Shown here: in pieces, positions 48,636 through 57,655 of the stretch
Position numbering within the stretch: the stretch's first letter is position 1
Layout of the letters: every line of letters starts with the position of its first letter
Assembly: GCA_958295885.1 (NCBI GenBank)
Contig: OY282380.1
Coordinates: 2,790,001 to 2,854,000, forward strand
Origin: Arenicellales bacterium
Lineage (GTDB): Bacteria > Pseudomonadota > Gammaproteobacteria > Arenicellales > JAJDZL01
DNA: 64,000 nucleotides
Direction of reading: 5' to 3'
Translations under genes and position numbers: made by a program
Notes under the pieces: model-generated
Told to the model about the DNA's origin: nothing
Databases searched by the model: none
What the model saw: only the letters and a program-made list of their open reading frames with translations

Positions 48636-49817
48636 ATGATCAAGCTTCAGCAAGTTGATCTTCACGAGAAGCGAGTTCTTATTCGTGCAGACCTGAATGT
48701 TTCGGGAGAAGGAAGCAACATTCGATCCGACCAAAGAATTCGAGCCTCACTCGAAACGCTGAAATACGTTTCCGACGCAAATGGGGCAGCATTGGTGATT
48801 TCGCATTATGGCCGACCCCAAGAAGGCTGTTATGAGGAACGATTTTCGCTCAGACCCATTGCTCGGAGGATAGAACAGCACCTGAATCGAGATGTCGTGT
48901 TTCTGTCCGATTGGCTGAATCATTCAGAAATCGCACCAGGACAGATTGCGGTAGGTGAAAACGTCCGATTTTTAGAAGGTGAAAAAGCCTGCAGCGACTC
49001 TTTGAGTCGGTGTCTGGCCGAAATCTGTGATGTGTTTGTGCTGGATGCGTTTGGCGCCGCTCATCGCGATCACGCATCTTTAACGGGTGTCGTCAATTAT
49101 GTCGATACTGCCTGTCTCGGACTGCTTTGTCAGCACGAACTTGATTCGTTGCAGATCGCGCTTGACAACCCCAAGCCTCCCGTGATTTCGATTGTTGGCG
49201 GGGCGAAGATAGAGGGAAAACTGCAGGCCCTCCATCAATTGGCTGAACTGTCGAGCGTTTTGATCGTAGGAGGTGGAATTGCAAATACTTTTCTGGCAGC
49301 GCAGGGTTTTAACGTCGGCCGCTCCCTCTTCGAAGTCGGACTGCTGGACACGGCTGGAGAAATTGTGAAGCATGCCAAACGTCACGCATGCTCGATTCCT
49401 TTGCCAGTGGATGTGGTTGTCGCACCTTCCATGTCGGAAGGTGAAAAATCGTGTATCAAGAGCGTAGATCAGATCATTGACGGTGACATGATTTTTGATA
49501 TCGGGCCGCGTACTCGCAGACTGTATTGCGATTACATCCAGAAATCTCAAACGATCATCTGGAACGGTCCGGTCGGAGTGTTCGAAACCCCTCCTTTTCA
49601 TGCGGGAACCCAGGCAATCGTCGAGTGCATCACGAAAAGTTCTGCCTTTTCAGCTGCAGGTGGAGGTGATACGCTGACGGCATTGGAACAGTTTGGAAAA
49701 CTGGATCAGGTGTCTTATGCTTCTACCGGCGGCGGTGCCTTTTTGGAGTACGTACAAGGAAATTCATTGCCAGCTATTGCAGCTTTGGAGCAGCACGCGC
49801 AGCGTGCCGCAATTTGA
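48636..49817 (+). CDS. pgk: Phosphoglycerate kinase
   Basis: The 393-residue enzyme moves phosphate between 1,3-bisphosphoglycerate and ADP. RVLIRADLNVSGEG is the N-terminal signature, VISHYGRPQEG and FVLDAFGAAHRDHAS follow, and the nucleotide side has IVGGAKIEGKL, WNGPVGVFE and SAAGGGDTLTAL. A few usual residues differ (DLNVS for DLNVP), which should not matter. It begins 18 bases after gap. Confidence 0.96.
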   Translation: MIKLQQVDLHEKRVLIRADLNVSGEGSNIRSDQRIRASLETLKYVSDANGAALVISHYGRPQEGCYEERFSLRPIARRIEQHLNRDVVFLSDWLNHSEIAPGQIAVGENVRFLEGEKACSDSLSRCLAEICDVFVLDAFGAAHRDHASLTGVVNYVDTACLGLLCQHELDSLQIALDNPKPPVISIVGGAKIEGKLQALHQLAELSSVLIVGGGIANTFLAAQGFNVGRSLFEVGLLDTAGEIVKHAKRHACSIPLPVDVVVAPSMSEGEKSCIKSVDQIIDGDMIFDIGPRTRRLYCDYIQKSQTIIWNGPVGVFETPPFHAGTQAIVECITKSSAFSAAGGGDTLTALEQFGKLDQVSYASTGGGAFLEYVQGNSLPAIAALEQHAQRAAI

Positions 49818-49819
49818 TG

Positions 49820-49950
49820 GAGAGTGCGAAGGGATTCTTATTATCGTAGAGTCATTCATCCGAATATAAATTATTTATTAATATTATCAGTAATATACAA
49901 TGTATTTGTTCGCTTTGTTTCAACTAATACTGCAATACTTTCACAGTCTC
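49820..49950. mobile_element. Diverged MITE-like element, copy 3, between pgk and pyk
   Basis: The right end GCAATACTTTCACAGTCTC is identical to the end of the 129-bp element. The left end is diverged, though ATTCTTATTATCGTAGA matches the ATTCTCATTTTCGTAGA of the other copies. The span is 131 bases. Flanking GATG/AATG may be a worn 4-bp duplication. It begins two bases after the pgk stop and fills most of the pgk-pyk gap. Confidence 0.6.
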
Positions 49951-49975
49951 AATGGAACTAAGGTGATTTGAAAGC

Positions 49976-51400
49976 ATGGATTTACGACAAACAAAAATTG
50001 TCGCTACTCTCGGGCCGTCAACCGATTCAGAAAAAGAGATGTCCGCCTTGATTTCAAGTGGGCTTGATGTTGCAAGAGTGAACTTTTCACACGGAACGCT
50101 TGAAGATCAGCGCAAACGGATAGAGCTGGTGCGCAGACACGCTGATTTACAGAATAAGCCCTTGGCAATTCTAGGGGACCTGCAGGGTCCAAAGATTCGC
50201 ATCACCAAATTTAAAGATGGTGTCATTCACCTTCAAGAAGGAGAGATTTTTGAGCTTGACGTTGAAATGGACGACAACGAGGGCACTCAGAAACGCGTAG
50301 GGGTCACGTACAAAGAGCTTCCGAAGGATGTGAAGCTGGGCGACATTCTAATTTTGGATGATGGAAACATCGTACTCGAAGTGCTCCAGGTTTTGGACCC
50401 AGTGATCCAGACAGAGGTCATCGTTGGCGGTGAATTGTCCAATTCAAAGGGAATAAACCAGCAGGGCGGGGGACTCACTGCTTCAACTCTGACTCCGAAA
50501 GACCATCAAGACATTCGATTCGCAGGAGAGATCGGCGTCGATTATTTGGCTGTTTCCTTTGTGCGAAACGCGATTGATGTTCAGCTGGCGCGGGAATTGC
50601 TGAAAGCAGCCGGCTGTTCAGCCGGCATCATCGCCAAGATTGAACGCGTGGAAGCGGTTACGAATATTGATGCCATTGTGGAGGCAAGTGACGGGATTAT
50701 GATCGCGCGCGGTGATCTAGCCGTAGAGATTGGTGATGCGCAGCTGCCTGGCGTGCAGAAAATGCTGGTCAAAGCAGCCAGACAGCGAAATCGGCTGGTC
50801 ATAACCGCGACTCAGATGATGACGTCAATGGTTACCAGTACGATTCCCACTCGAGCTGAAGTCTTGGATGTAGCCAATGCCGTGCTGGACGGAACCGACG
50901 CAATTATGTTGTCGCAGGAATCTGCAGTCGGAAAACATCCCGCAAGGGTGGTCGCGACCGCAGACCGAATCTGCAGAGGGTCGGAGTCGACCGGTTTGGA
51001 ATTGGACCGATTTGACCGTGGCAGCCAGCAATATGTGGATGCCGAAGAAGCTGTCGCAATGGCAACGATGTATACCGCCCGCCACACTGACATTCAGGCC
51101 ATCTTAGCTTTGACAGAATCCGGTTCAACCGCCAAATGGCTTTCGCGTACCATATCTGGCATTCCGGTGTACGCGGTTTCGCCTCATGCTTCGACGGGGC
51201 GCCGAGTCGCCTTGTATCGGGGAGTTCATCCGATTTTGTATCAGTATCGGAAAAATTCTCATGAACCCATAGAATTTCAAGCGATCAAACAGTTTCTGAA
51301 ACGCAGGATCATCAAGAAAGGCGATCTAATTCTGGTCACGCGAGGCGATCAGACAGGAGTAGCCGGCGGAACAAATACAATGAAAATTCTTACGGTATAG
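49976..51400 (+). CDS. pyk: Pyruvate kinase
   Basis: The 474-residue enzyme makes pyruvate and ATP from phosphoenolpyruvate. TKIVATLGPSTDS opens the barrel, ARVNFSHGT and GDLQGPKIRI follow, the catalytic Lys lies in IIAKIERVEAV near residue 220, and MIARGDLAVEIG is present. The C-terminal effector domain ends in TRGDQTGVAGGTN. Length is normal. A diverged mobile-element copy lies directly upstream and may affect its transcription. Confidence 0.96.
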   Translation: MDLRQTKIVATLGPSTDSEKEMSALISSGLDVARVNFSHGTLEDQRKRIELVRRHADLQNKPLAILGDLQGPKIRITKFKDGVIHLQEGEIFELDVEMDDNEGTQKRVGVTYKELPKDVKLGDILILDDGNIVLEVLQVLDPVIQTEVIVGGELSNSKGINQQGGGLTASTLTPKDHQDIRFAGEIGVDYLAVSFVRNAIDVQLARELLKAAGCSAGIIAKIERVEAVTNIDAIVEASDGIMIARGDLAVEIGDAQLPGVQKMLVKAARQRNRLVITATQMMTSMVTSTIPTRAEVLDVANAVLDGTDAIMLSQESAVGKHPARVVATADRICRGSESTGLELDRFDRGSQQYVDAEEAVAMATMYTARHTDIQAILALTESGSTAKWLSRTISGIPVYAVSPHASTGRRVALYRGVHPILYQYRKNSHEPIEFQAIKQFLKRRIIKKGDLILVTRGDQTGVAGGTNTMKILTV

Positions 51401-51449
51401 AGTAAGATTTTGGAAAAGCGTAATTTTAAAACCTAAGGAGACCCCAAAA

Positions 51450-52469
51450 ATGATTGACCAGCTTCAGAAGACTGCAATGCAGATGGTTGCTCCGGGACGA
51501 GGCATACTTGCCATGGATGAAAGTACAGGGACTTGTACTTCCCGGTTTGAGAATCTTGGTGTGAAATCGACACCAACTACGCGCAAGAGTTATCGGTCGC
51601 TGCTCGTTACCACCCCCAATCTGTCGGACTACATCAGTGGAGCGATACTGTTTGATGAAACTCTGCGTCAGACCGTATCAGGTGAAGCGACATTTCCGGA
51701 ACACCTGGCTCATCAGGGAATCGTACCGGGCATCAAGGTGGACAAAGGTGCGAAACCTCTTGCGGGTCATCCGGGAGAGAAGGTGACCGAAGGACTGGAT
51801 GGCCTTAGAGAGAGACTAGTCGAATATGTTCAGCTCGGGGCGAGATTTGCCAAGTGGCGAGCCGTCATTACGATCGGAGATGGCATACCCTCGGACGCCT
51901 GCATCATGGCGAACGCACATGGACTTGCCAGATACGCTGCTCTCTGTCAGGAAGCCGGTTTGGTGCCCATCGTCGAGCCTGAAGTGCTGATGGACGGTTC
52001 GCATGACATTGAAGCCTGCCGCGAAGTTTCAGATAAAACATTTCACATAGTTTTCGCACAGCTGGAGGAACAGAGAGTCGAACCGAGTGGAATCGTATTG
52101 AAGCCCAACATGGTTTTGTCTGGAAAAGACTGTCCTCAACAGGCAGATGTAGACGAAGTTGCCGAGCAGACCGTCGACTGCCTGCTGGCTACTGTTCCAG
52201 CAGAAGTGCCGGGAATCGCATTTTTGTCCGGTGGGCAGACTGATGAACAGGCGACATTGCACCTGAATCGGATGAATCAGCTCGATAAAGATGTTCCATG
52301 GCGCCTGACATTTTCCTACGGGCGCGCGCTTCAGCAGGCTCCGATGAAAGCATGGAGCGGAAACGATGAAAATAGCGCACAGGTGCATGATGCTGCGTTA
52401 AGACGGGCGCTCGTTAACGCATACGCATCCAAAGGAGAGTATTCAGAATCATTGGAAGCGTCAAATTAG
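51450..52469 (+). CDS. fba: Fructose-bisphosphate aldolase class I
   Basis: The 339-residue protein is a class I (Schiff-base) aldolase, not the zinc class II form that is usual next to pgk in gammaproteobacteria. GRGILAMDESTGTCTSRF is at the start, the Schiff-base Lys lies in GIVLKPNMVLSG near residue 222, and AFLSGGQTDEQATLHLNRM follows. A TAAGGAG ribosome binding site precedes it. It ends the carbon-metabolism part of the run, 16 bases before moaD. Confidence 0.95.
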   Translation: MIDQLQKTAMQMVAPGRGILAMDESTGTCTSRFENLGVKSTPTTRKSYRSLLVTTPNLSDYISGAILFDETLRQTVSGEATFPEHLAHQGIVPGIKVDKGAKPLAGHPGEKVTEGLDGLRERLVEYVQLGARFAKWRAVITIGDGIPSDACIMANAHGLARYAALCQEAGLVPIVEPEVLMDGSHDIEACREVSDKTFHIVFAQLEEQRVEPSGIVLKPNMVLSGKDCPQQADVDEVAEQTVDCLLATVPAEVPGIAFLSGGQTDEQATLHLNRMNQLDKDVPWRLTFSYGRALQQAPMKAWSGNDENSAQVHDAALRRALVNAYASKGEYSESLEASN

Positions 52470-52484
52470 TATTCACGAAGGAAC

Positions 52485-52718
52485 ATGAGCATAAAGGTTC
52501 GGTTTTTTGCGAGTCTCGCCGATCAGGTTGGAATAAGGCGGCAGACTCTGGCAGCAGAAAGTATTCATACGGTGGAGGATGTATGGGCTGAATGTGTACG
52601 GGAGCTGCCGATACCAGGCAATGCGCTCGTAGCGATCAATCAACAGTACGCCAAATTCGACTCCATTGTTGAAGATGGTGATGAAATCGCATTTTTTCCA
52701 CCCGTTACGGGAGGCTGA
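52485..52718 (+). CDS. moaD: Molybdopterin synthase small subunit MoaD
   Basis: A 77-residue ubiquitin-fold protein ending in the required Gly-Gly (FFPPVTGG). The terminal glycine is adenylated and then thiocarboxylated before it donates sulfur to precursor Z. An AAGGA ribosome binding site precedes the ATG. It is directly followed by moaE, its partner. Confidence 0.92.
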   Translation: MSIKVRFFASLADQVGIRRQTLAAESIHTVEDVWAECVRELPIPGNALVAINQQYAKFDSIVEDGDEIAFFPPVTGG

Positions 52719-52720
52719 CC

Positions 52721-53173
52721 CTGAAGATTGAAATTCGTGAAAGTCCGTTCGACGCGTGGGCGGAGTTGCAAAGTTACCAAAGTCGATTGTCTTCCGGCTC
52801 GTTTGGTGCGACTGCAATTTTCATCGGAAGCATGCGGGATTTCAATGAGGGTGACGATATTTCCAAAATGACTTTGGAACACTATCCAGGAATGACCGAA
52901 CAGCACCTGATTTCATTTACCGAGAAGATTCTTGACGAAAACGACGTCGAAGACGTTCTGATACTGCATCGAGTCGGTGACATCGTGCCCGGAGAGGCGA
53001 TCGTTCTCGTTGCCGTGTGGTCGGCACACCGCGCAGATGCATTTGAAGTGTGTGAAAAGTTGGTTGAAGAACTGAAATCACAAGCCCCTTTCTGGAAAAA
53101 AGAACACTTGACCGACGGTCAGAGCCGCTGGGTGGAACACAACACAGCAGGACCTTGGAAAAATTTGAACTAA
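52721..53173 (+). CDS. moaE: Molybdopterin synthase large subunit MoaE, probable CTG start
   Basis: The product of about 150 residues makes molybdopterin from precursor Z with MoaD. GATAIFIGSMRDFN, LEHYPGMTE and LHRVGDIVPGEAIVLVAVWS are typical, and FWKKEHLTDGQSRWVEHN holds the active-site Lys. Family members start with K-I-E-I/V-type sequence. Here those residues are encoded from a CTG at 52721, two bases after the moaD stop and seven bases after GGGAGG. The first common start codon in frame is a TTG at 52766, which would cut off the conserved first strand. Confidence 0.88.
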   Translation: MKIEIRESPFDAWAELQSYQSRLSSGSFGATAIFIGSMRDFNEGDDISKMTLEHYPGMTEQHLISFTEKILDENDVEDVLILHRVGDIVPGEAIVLVAVWSAHRADAFEVCEKLVEELKSQAPFWKKEHLTDGQSRWVEHNTAGPWKNLN

Positions 53174-53187
53174 GCGAGGTTAGAGAT

Positions 53188-53493
53188 ATGGATGAGCAAA
53201 CACGAATCGAAGTCGAAGCAGCGGCATTTCGCCGATTGGTTGAACATTTTCGAACCCACACAGAAGTACAGAACATCGATTTGATGAATTTAGCGAATTT
53301 CTGTCGCAACTGTCTTTCGAAGTGGTATCGGGCGGCCGCAGACGACCGAGGGCACGAGCTGAGCTATGAACAATGCCGAGAAATAATCTATGGCATGTCT
53401 TATTCGGAGTGGAAAGATTTATTTCAGCTGGAAGCGACCGCGGAACAGAAAGCCCTCTACAAGGCACGTCAGGAACAATCGCAGCATCATTGA
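53188..53493 (+). CDS. DUF1244 family protein
   Basis: The 101-residue protein matches DUF1244: AAAFRRLVEHFRTHTEVQNI at the start, NLANFCRNCLSKWYRAAA with two conserved cysteines, and EIIYGMSYSEWKDLFQ. The function is unknown. I start at MDEQTRIE; an earlier frame would overlap moaE. It ends the plus-strand run and faces the methyltransferase gene. Confidence 0.87.
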   Translation: MDEQTRIEVEAAAFRRLVEHFRTHTEVQNIDLMNLANFCRNCLSKWYRAAADDRGHELSYEQCREIIYGMSYSEWKDLFQLEATAEQKALYKARQEQSQHH

Positions 53494-53520
53494 CTAGCGG
53501 AGCGAACCCGCGACTCAGTC

Positions 53521-54087
53521 TTAAGCTGGTTTTTGAGCCACGAGATAACTCTTCGTGGCAGATTGGGAGCGACAGTCGTCGCGCTTGGAAATCGGCAGCA
53601 AAGAAGGAAACATTTTCGATAGTTCTCCGGGCGCCAGTACGTAATTGGGATTGAATTTCGGATTCACCAGCAAAAAGTTTTCATTAAAAGTTTGCATCAT
53701 AAGCAGGCCCCCGGGTTTGAGCGCATGATGAATGTTTAAAGCCAGTTTTCGGTTCAGGTAGTTGAAGCAGATCATCGCGTCCACCGTTTCCGCACTGAAT
53801 CGATAGCTGTTTAGATCAGCGATGACTGGATGAATTTCAACTTTCGCGCCTTCTGCCTGTTTCAGGCAGTTCTGGAGTGCGAGCGAACTGACGTCAAGCG
53901 CAACAGCAAAGCAGCCCAATTTTGCCAGATGGATGGTGTTGCGGCCTGTTCCGCAGGCCAAGTCTACGACAGTTTGAGATTTTGAGAAAAGGTGGGAATA
54001 TTCTATCAGGAGCGGATCAGGACTTAGATCATTGCCGTGCTCTTTCTGTTTATATCTGCGCTCCCAGCGTTCTTGATCGTTTCCCAA
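53521..54087 (-). CDS. Class I SAM-dependent methyltransferase
   Basis: A 188-residue single-domain methyltransferase (TehB-like group). Motif I is VVDLACGTGRNTIHLA near residue 40, with VALDVSSLALQNC as the acidic second strand and ALKPGGLLMMQTF near residue 122. A short N-terminal WERRYKQK segment is typical. The substrate is unknown. It lies 12 bases after moeA on the same strand, so it may be read from the moaC promoter. Confidence 0.85.
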   Translation of the reverse strand: MGNDQERWERRYKQKEHGNDLSPDPLLIEYSHLFSKSQTVVDLACGTGRNTIHLAKLGCFAVALDVSSLALQNCLKQAEGAKVEIHPVIADLNSYRFSAETVDAMICFNYLNRKLALNIHHALKPGGLLMMQTFNENFLLVNPKFNPNYVLAPGELSKMFPSLLPISKRDDCRSQSATKSYLVAQKPA

Positions 54088-54099
54088 TTCAGCTCAAAT

Positions 54100-55371
54100 C
54101 TAGATGTTGGTTGTAAAGGGCTCGACGGTTACCATCGACCCTTCCTGCACGTTCCCCGTTTCCGCTGGCAAAACGATATAACAGTTTGCGCGGCTCATAG
54201 AGGACAGCACTCCGGAACTCTGATTGCCGGTTGATTCAACAACTGCTTGGCCGTCATCATTGACTGACAGAATTCCGCGTTGGAATTCAAGTCTTCCACG
54301 TCGTTTGAATATTGGATTCAGGCAGCGAACGTTCATGCGCAAAGTTGAAATGGGTGTGCGTTCGCCTCTTATTTTTCGCAGTGCGGGCCTGACAAATTTA
54401 TCAAAGGTCACCATCACGGATACCGGATTTCCAGGCAGGCCGAAAAACCACGTATCGTTGAACCGACCAAAAGCAAGAGGTCGACCGGGTTTCATTGCGA
54501 CTTTCCACAGCTTCAGCTCGCCGACCGATTCGATTGCCTGTTTAATGCAGTCCGCATCACCAACCGAAGCGCCAGCCGAAGTGACGACGACATCCGCCTG
54601 CTGCGCTCCAACTGTCAGAGCTGCAATCGTTTGGTCGAGGTCGTCGCGGACCACCCCCAGGTCGATCGGCTGCACATGAGCAGCCTTCAAAAGCGCGAAA
54701 AGCGTATATCGATTGCTGTCATAAACATCTCCGGGTTTCAGAGTTTCTCCGACCGCTCGCAGTTCATCACCTGTGGAGAAAAAAGCAACTTTCGGTTTCT
54801 GCCGAACAACAACTTCGGAGCAGCCTACCGATGCCAGCAAACCCAATTCGGCGGTTCCGATGAGCTGGTTTTTCGCGAGCGCCAGTTCACCGACTGCAAT
54901 GTCTTCTCCCGCATTTCGAATGTGCTGACCCATCCTGTGCGAATTTTTCGTATAGACCCAATTGTTTTCAACCTGACAGTCTTCCTGCATGATGACCGTA
55001 TCCAGTTCGTCTGGGACCACGCCACCGGTAAAGATTCGAATACATGCTCCGTCTGGAATCTCGCTGAAAAATGGATGTCCTGCGGCTGAAGTTCCGACCA
55101 GATTGAGACGGGAAATCTGATCTTTTTCTGCCAAATTCCCGTGGCGGCAGGCATATCCGTCCATCGCTGAGTTTCTGCTCGCTGGAATGTCTTGCTGCGC
55201 CTTAATGTCCTCTGCTGAAACGCGGTACATTGCATCTCGAATCCTGAGTCTTTCGACACCGTCAATGGTTTTGATTTGACTGAGTATTTCACTGAGAGCC
55301 TGTTCATACGGTGTCGATTCGAAATCACAAGGGTCCATACAGCTGGCTGCAGTGTCGAATTTAATCTTGTT
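54100..55371 (-). CDS. moeA: Molybdopterin molybdenumtransferase MoeA
   Basis: The enzyme of about 423 residues inserts molybdate into adenylated molybdopterin. [16 protein letters not shown] and [19 protein letters not shown] are the N-terminal signatures. The central domain has [21 protein letters not shown] and [14 protein letters not shown], and [20 protein letters not shown] follows. The frame is open to 55428, which would overlap moaC by 68 bases. I prefer the GTG at 55371, which follows a GGAG-type site. The Met at 55338 is a third option. Confidence 0.9.
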   Translation of the reverse strand, partial: NKIKFDTAASCMDPCDFESTPYEQALSEILSQIKTIDGVERLRIRDAMYRVSAEDIKAQQDIPASRNSAMDGYACRHGNLAEKDQISRLNLVGTSAAGHPFFSEIPDGACIRIFTGGVVPDELDTVIMQEDCQVENNWVYTKNSHRMGQHIRNAGEDIAVGELALAKNQLIGTAELGLLASVGCSEVVVRQKPKVAFFSTGDELRAVGETLKPGDVYDSNRYTLFALLKAAHVQPIDLGVVRDDLDQTIAALTVGAQQADVVVTSAGASVGDADCIKQAIESVGELKLWKVAMKPGRPLAFGRFNDTWFFGLPGNPVSVMVTFDKFVRPALRKIRGERTPISTLRMNVRCLNPIFKRRGRLEFQRGILSVNDDGQAVVESTGNQSSGVLSSMSRANCYIVLPAETGNVQEGSMVTVEPFTTNI

Positions 55372-55843
55372 CACGTTTCCAGTCTCCAGATCGTCCGCCA
55401 GATTTTTCCAGAAGTCGAACTGCCTCAATCGTCATGCCGCGGTCTGTCGCTTTGCACATATCGTAAATGGTAAGCAACGCAACCTGAACGGCGTTCAGCG
55501 CTTCCATTTCAACACCGGTTCTGTCTCGGGTTTCTGCTTTTGCAGCACAATGTACGGCCGAAGACTGTCTTCGGCACTCAAATTCAAGAGAAACATGGGT
55601 CAAGGACAGCGGATGACACAAGGGAATCAGCTCGGAGGTTCGTTTTGCCGCCATAATTCCTGCAAGGCGCGCCACGGCTATGACGTCACCCTTCTTATTT
55701 GCCCCAGAGATGACTGTTTCTAAGGTCGATGGGGACATTGTGATCTGGCCTTCCGCAACGGCGCGGCGAGTCGTGATGTTTTTTGCTCCGACATCAACCA
55801 TGTGGGCGTCACCTTGTTCGTTAAAATGTGTGAGATCGGCCAT
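55361..55843 (-). CDS. moaC: Cyclic pyranopterin monophosphate synthase MoaC
   Basis: A 160-residue protein with the MoaC pattern: [19 protein letters not shown] at the start, [20 protein letters not shown] with the key Lys/His pair near residue 75, and [20 protein letters not shown]. Its last residues overlap the start of moeA. With MoeA, MoaD, MoaE and the MoeB-like protein it covers several steps of the molybdopterin pathway; moaA was not seen in this window. Confidence 0.95.
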   Translation of the reverse strand: MADLTHFNEQGDAHMVDVGAKNITTRRAVAEGQITMSPSTLETVISGANKKGDVIAVARLAGIMAAKRTSELIPLCHPLSLTHVSLEFECRRQSSAVHCAAKAETRDRTGVEMEALNAVQVALLTIYDMCKATDRGMTIEAVRLLEKSGGRSGDWKREQD

Positions 55844-56283
55844 GTGATTTAATACATAAATTCAAAAATTGAATGCATTGGCGTGAAAACCGGTGAATCC
55901 TGTGTCTATATTTTAAGCATTCATCTTGAAATTATTTACAATTATCCATTGATTGTAAATTATTGGGTAAAGCAATGAAACTGACCAAAAAAGCCTAGGT
56001 AAGTCCTTCTGAAAATGTGGCACGTTGATCGAATTGTTCGATATGATTCAGCATAGAACAACAGCTCGAAAGTGGTTCGAACACATTCTCTGGAACGACA
56101 GAGGGGGAAGTTTGCAACCGAGGTGACCAAACGCTAACGAAGTTGCGAACAGCAAGCTATAACCTAACATATGCCGAGGATGTCAGAGACACTTTTCAGT
56201 GCGATACGGAACTATTTTGGGGCAATCGCATATCCAATTGAGCAAATAGGCAATCGCAATCTACGTGGTTGTAAAAAACCTGA
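55844..56283. other. No gene recognised upstream of moaC
   Basis: About 440 bases with no supported gene. The first part must hold the moaC promoter. The right half may include the lost start of the IS1634-like transposase gene that follows. Confidence 0.4.
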
Positions 56284-57447
56284 CGCGAACGCCAATTGCT
56301 TGATCTTCCGGCTGCCGTTGTGTTTTACGATCTGACCAATGTTCACTACCGTGGTCGTCATATTGGCAGCCTGGTGTGTTTCGGGCGTTCCATACAAAAG
56401 AGACTGTGAAAGTATTGCCAAATTAGTTTAAATTAGTGGATTATGAATATATATCTCATTGATTTAATTGATATTAATATTTGTTCTGATTCAGAAATCT
56501 ACGAAAATGAGAATACTTTCACAGTCTCAAAAGCGCAGCCACTGTCCCCTGACCAGCATGGCGCTGGCGACCGACCGCGCCGGTTTTGCGTGTTATTGTG
56601 AAATTTCGCCGGGCAATGTCGCCGAATCCAAGACCTTGCAGCAGCTGGCAGCACAAGGCTACCCTTGGGTGGCAGTCGGCCGTGGTGCCAAACCCAGCGC
56701 CCCACAATTACCGCCGGATGTGACCCTGGTCACCAGCGCCAACTCGCAAGTCAATGGCTGGAAGCTGGAGTGCGACGAGCGGGGGGTGAAAGTTTATCTG
56801 CCTAGTGAGCACAAACATCACGCCGACACTTCGATCTTAGAGACCAAGCGGCAGCGTTTCGAACGGCAGCTGCAGCGCCTGCATGATGGTCTGTCGAAGT
56901 CGAGATATCTCAAACGTTTGCCTAAGGTTCACCAGCGGATCGGCCGGCTCCGACAGAGGTACCCCAAAGTCGCCTCGCATTACCAAGTCGAGGTCGAAGC
57001 CAGTGACGACGGGGCCTATGCGCCGGCAGTTATCTTCTGCGCAGCTCTCATATCGAGTGGTCCACAGAGCAGATCGTTCGAACCTACTGGCAGCTGATCG
57101 AGATTGAAGCGACCTTTCGCAGTCTCAAGACAGAATTGGGGCTGCGTCCAATCTGGCATCAGTTGGAACATCGGATCAGCGCTTATTTATTGATTTCAGC
57201 GCTGGCCTATCATGCGGTTCAACTCGTGCGCACGCGCTTGATAAGCCCAAGGCATTCACCTTTGCTGGGATTCGATTCGAACGCGCATGCGCTCTTTGAT
57301 TCACATCACGACCACACTCAAGGAAGTAACGGCGGGCATATCATCAATCGTCAGGATTCACGCCAGTCGGCCGCGGTGATGGAAATTGCTAAAGCGCTGG
57401 ACATCAAACTACAGCTGCACCGTCACCGAATTCGATCTCCGCGCTAA
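56284..57447 (+). pseudogene. IS1634/IS4-type transposase split by the 129-bp element and a frameshift
   Basis: The frame from about 56284 reads RQLLDLPAAVVFYDLTNVHY and CFGRSIQ. The element at 56400-56528 interrupts it, and after one copy of the AAAA duplication it goes on as KRSHCPLTSMALATDRAGF and ISPGNVAESKTLQQLA. Joined at the insertion point, the codons ATA CAA AAG CGC are exactly in frame. A frameshift near 57010 moves to the C-terminal part, GSYLLRSSHIEWSTEQIV, WQLIEIEATFRSLKTELGLR with the last catalytic Glu, and LISALAYHAVQLVRTRL. The N-terminal third is missing or very decayed. Confidence 0.8.
56400..56528. mobile_element. 129-bp MITE-like element, copy 2
   Basis: The ends are perfect inverted copies of GAGACTGTGAAAGTATT. 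The flanks are AAAA at 56396-56399 and AAAA at 56529-56532, a 4-bp duplication. It lies in the opposite orientation to copy 1 and is about 97% identical to it. It splits a transposase gene whose frame is restored when the element and one AAAA are removed, which proves the insertion. Confidence 0.92.
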
Positions 57448-57655
57448 AGCGGATCTAATAAAAATCACGCGATTGTAGGGACATGTGGGCAAAGCTGTCG
57501 CTGCTATAATTAACATATTCAATGACTTAAATTAACTGAAAATGATCAAGTGACGAACTAAGGTCAAAATGACTTGAGCAAATAAAATCACCCAAAGGAG
57601 ATGAAAATGAAACAATCGCAAACAAATCTGCCCGCGCAAATATGAGGTGATATCA
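57448..57655. other. Gap with a short leader ORF before the ClpP-like gene
   Basis: A 14-codon ORF at 57601-57645 follows a strong AAAGGAG site and stops ten bases before the ATG of the protease-like gene. It may be a leader peptide or the trace of a shortened gene. Confidence 0.35.
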
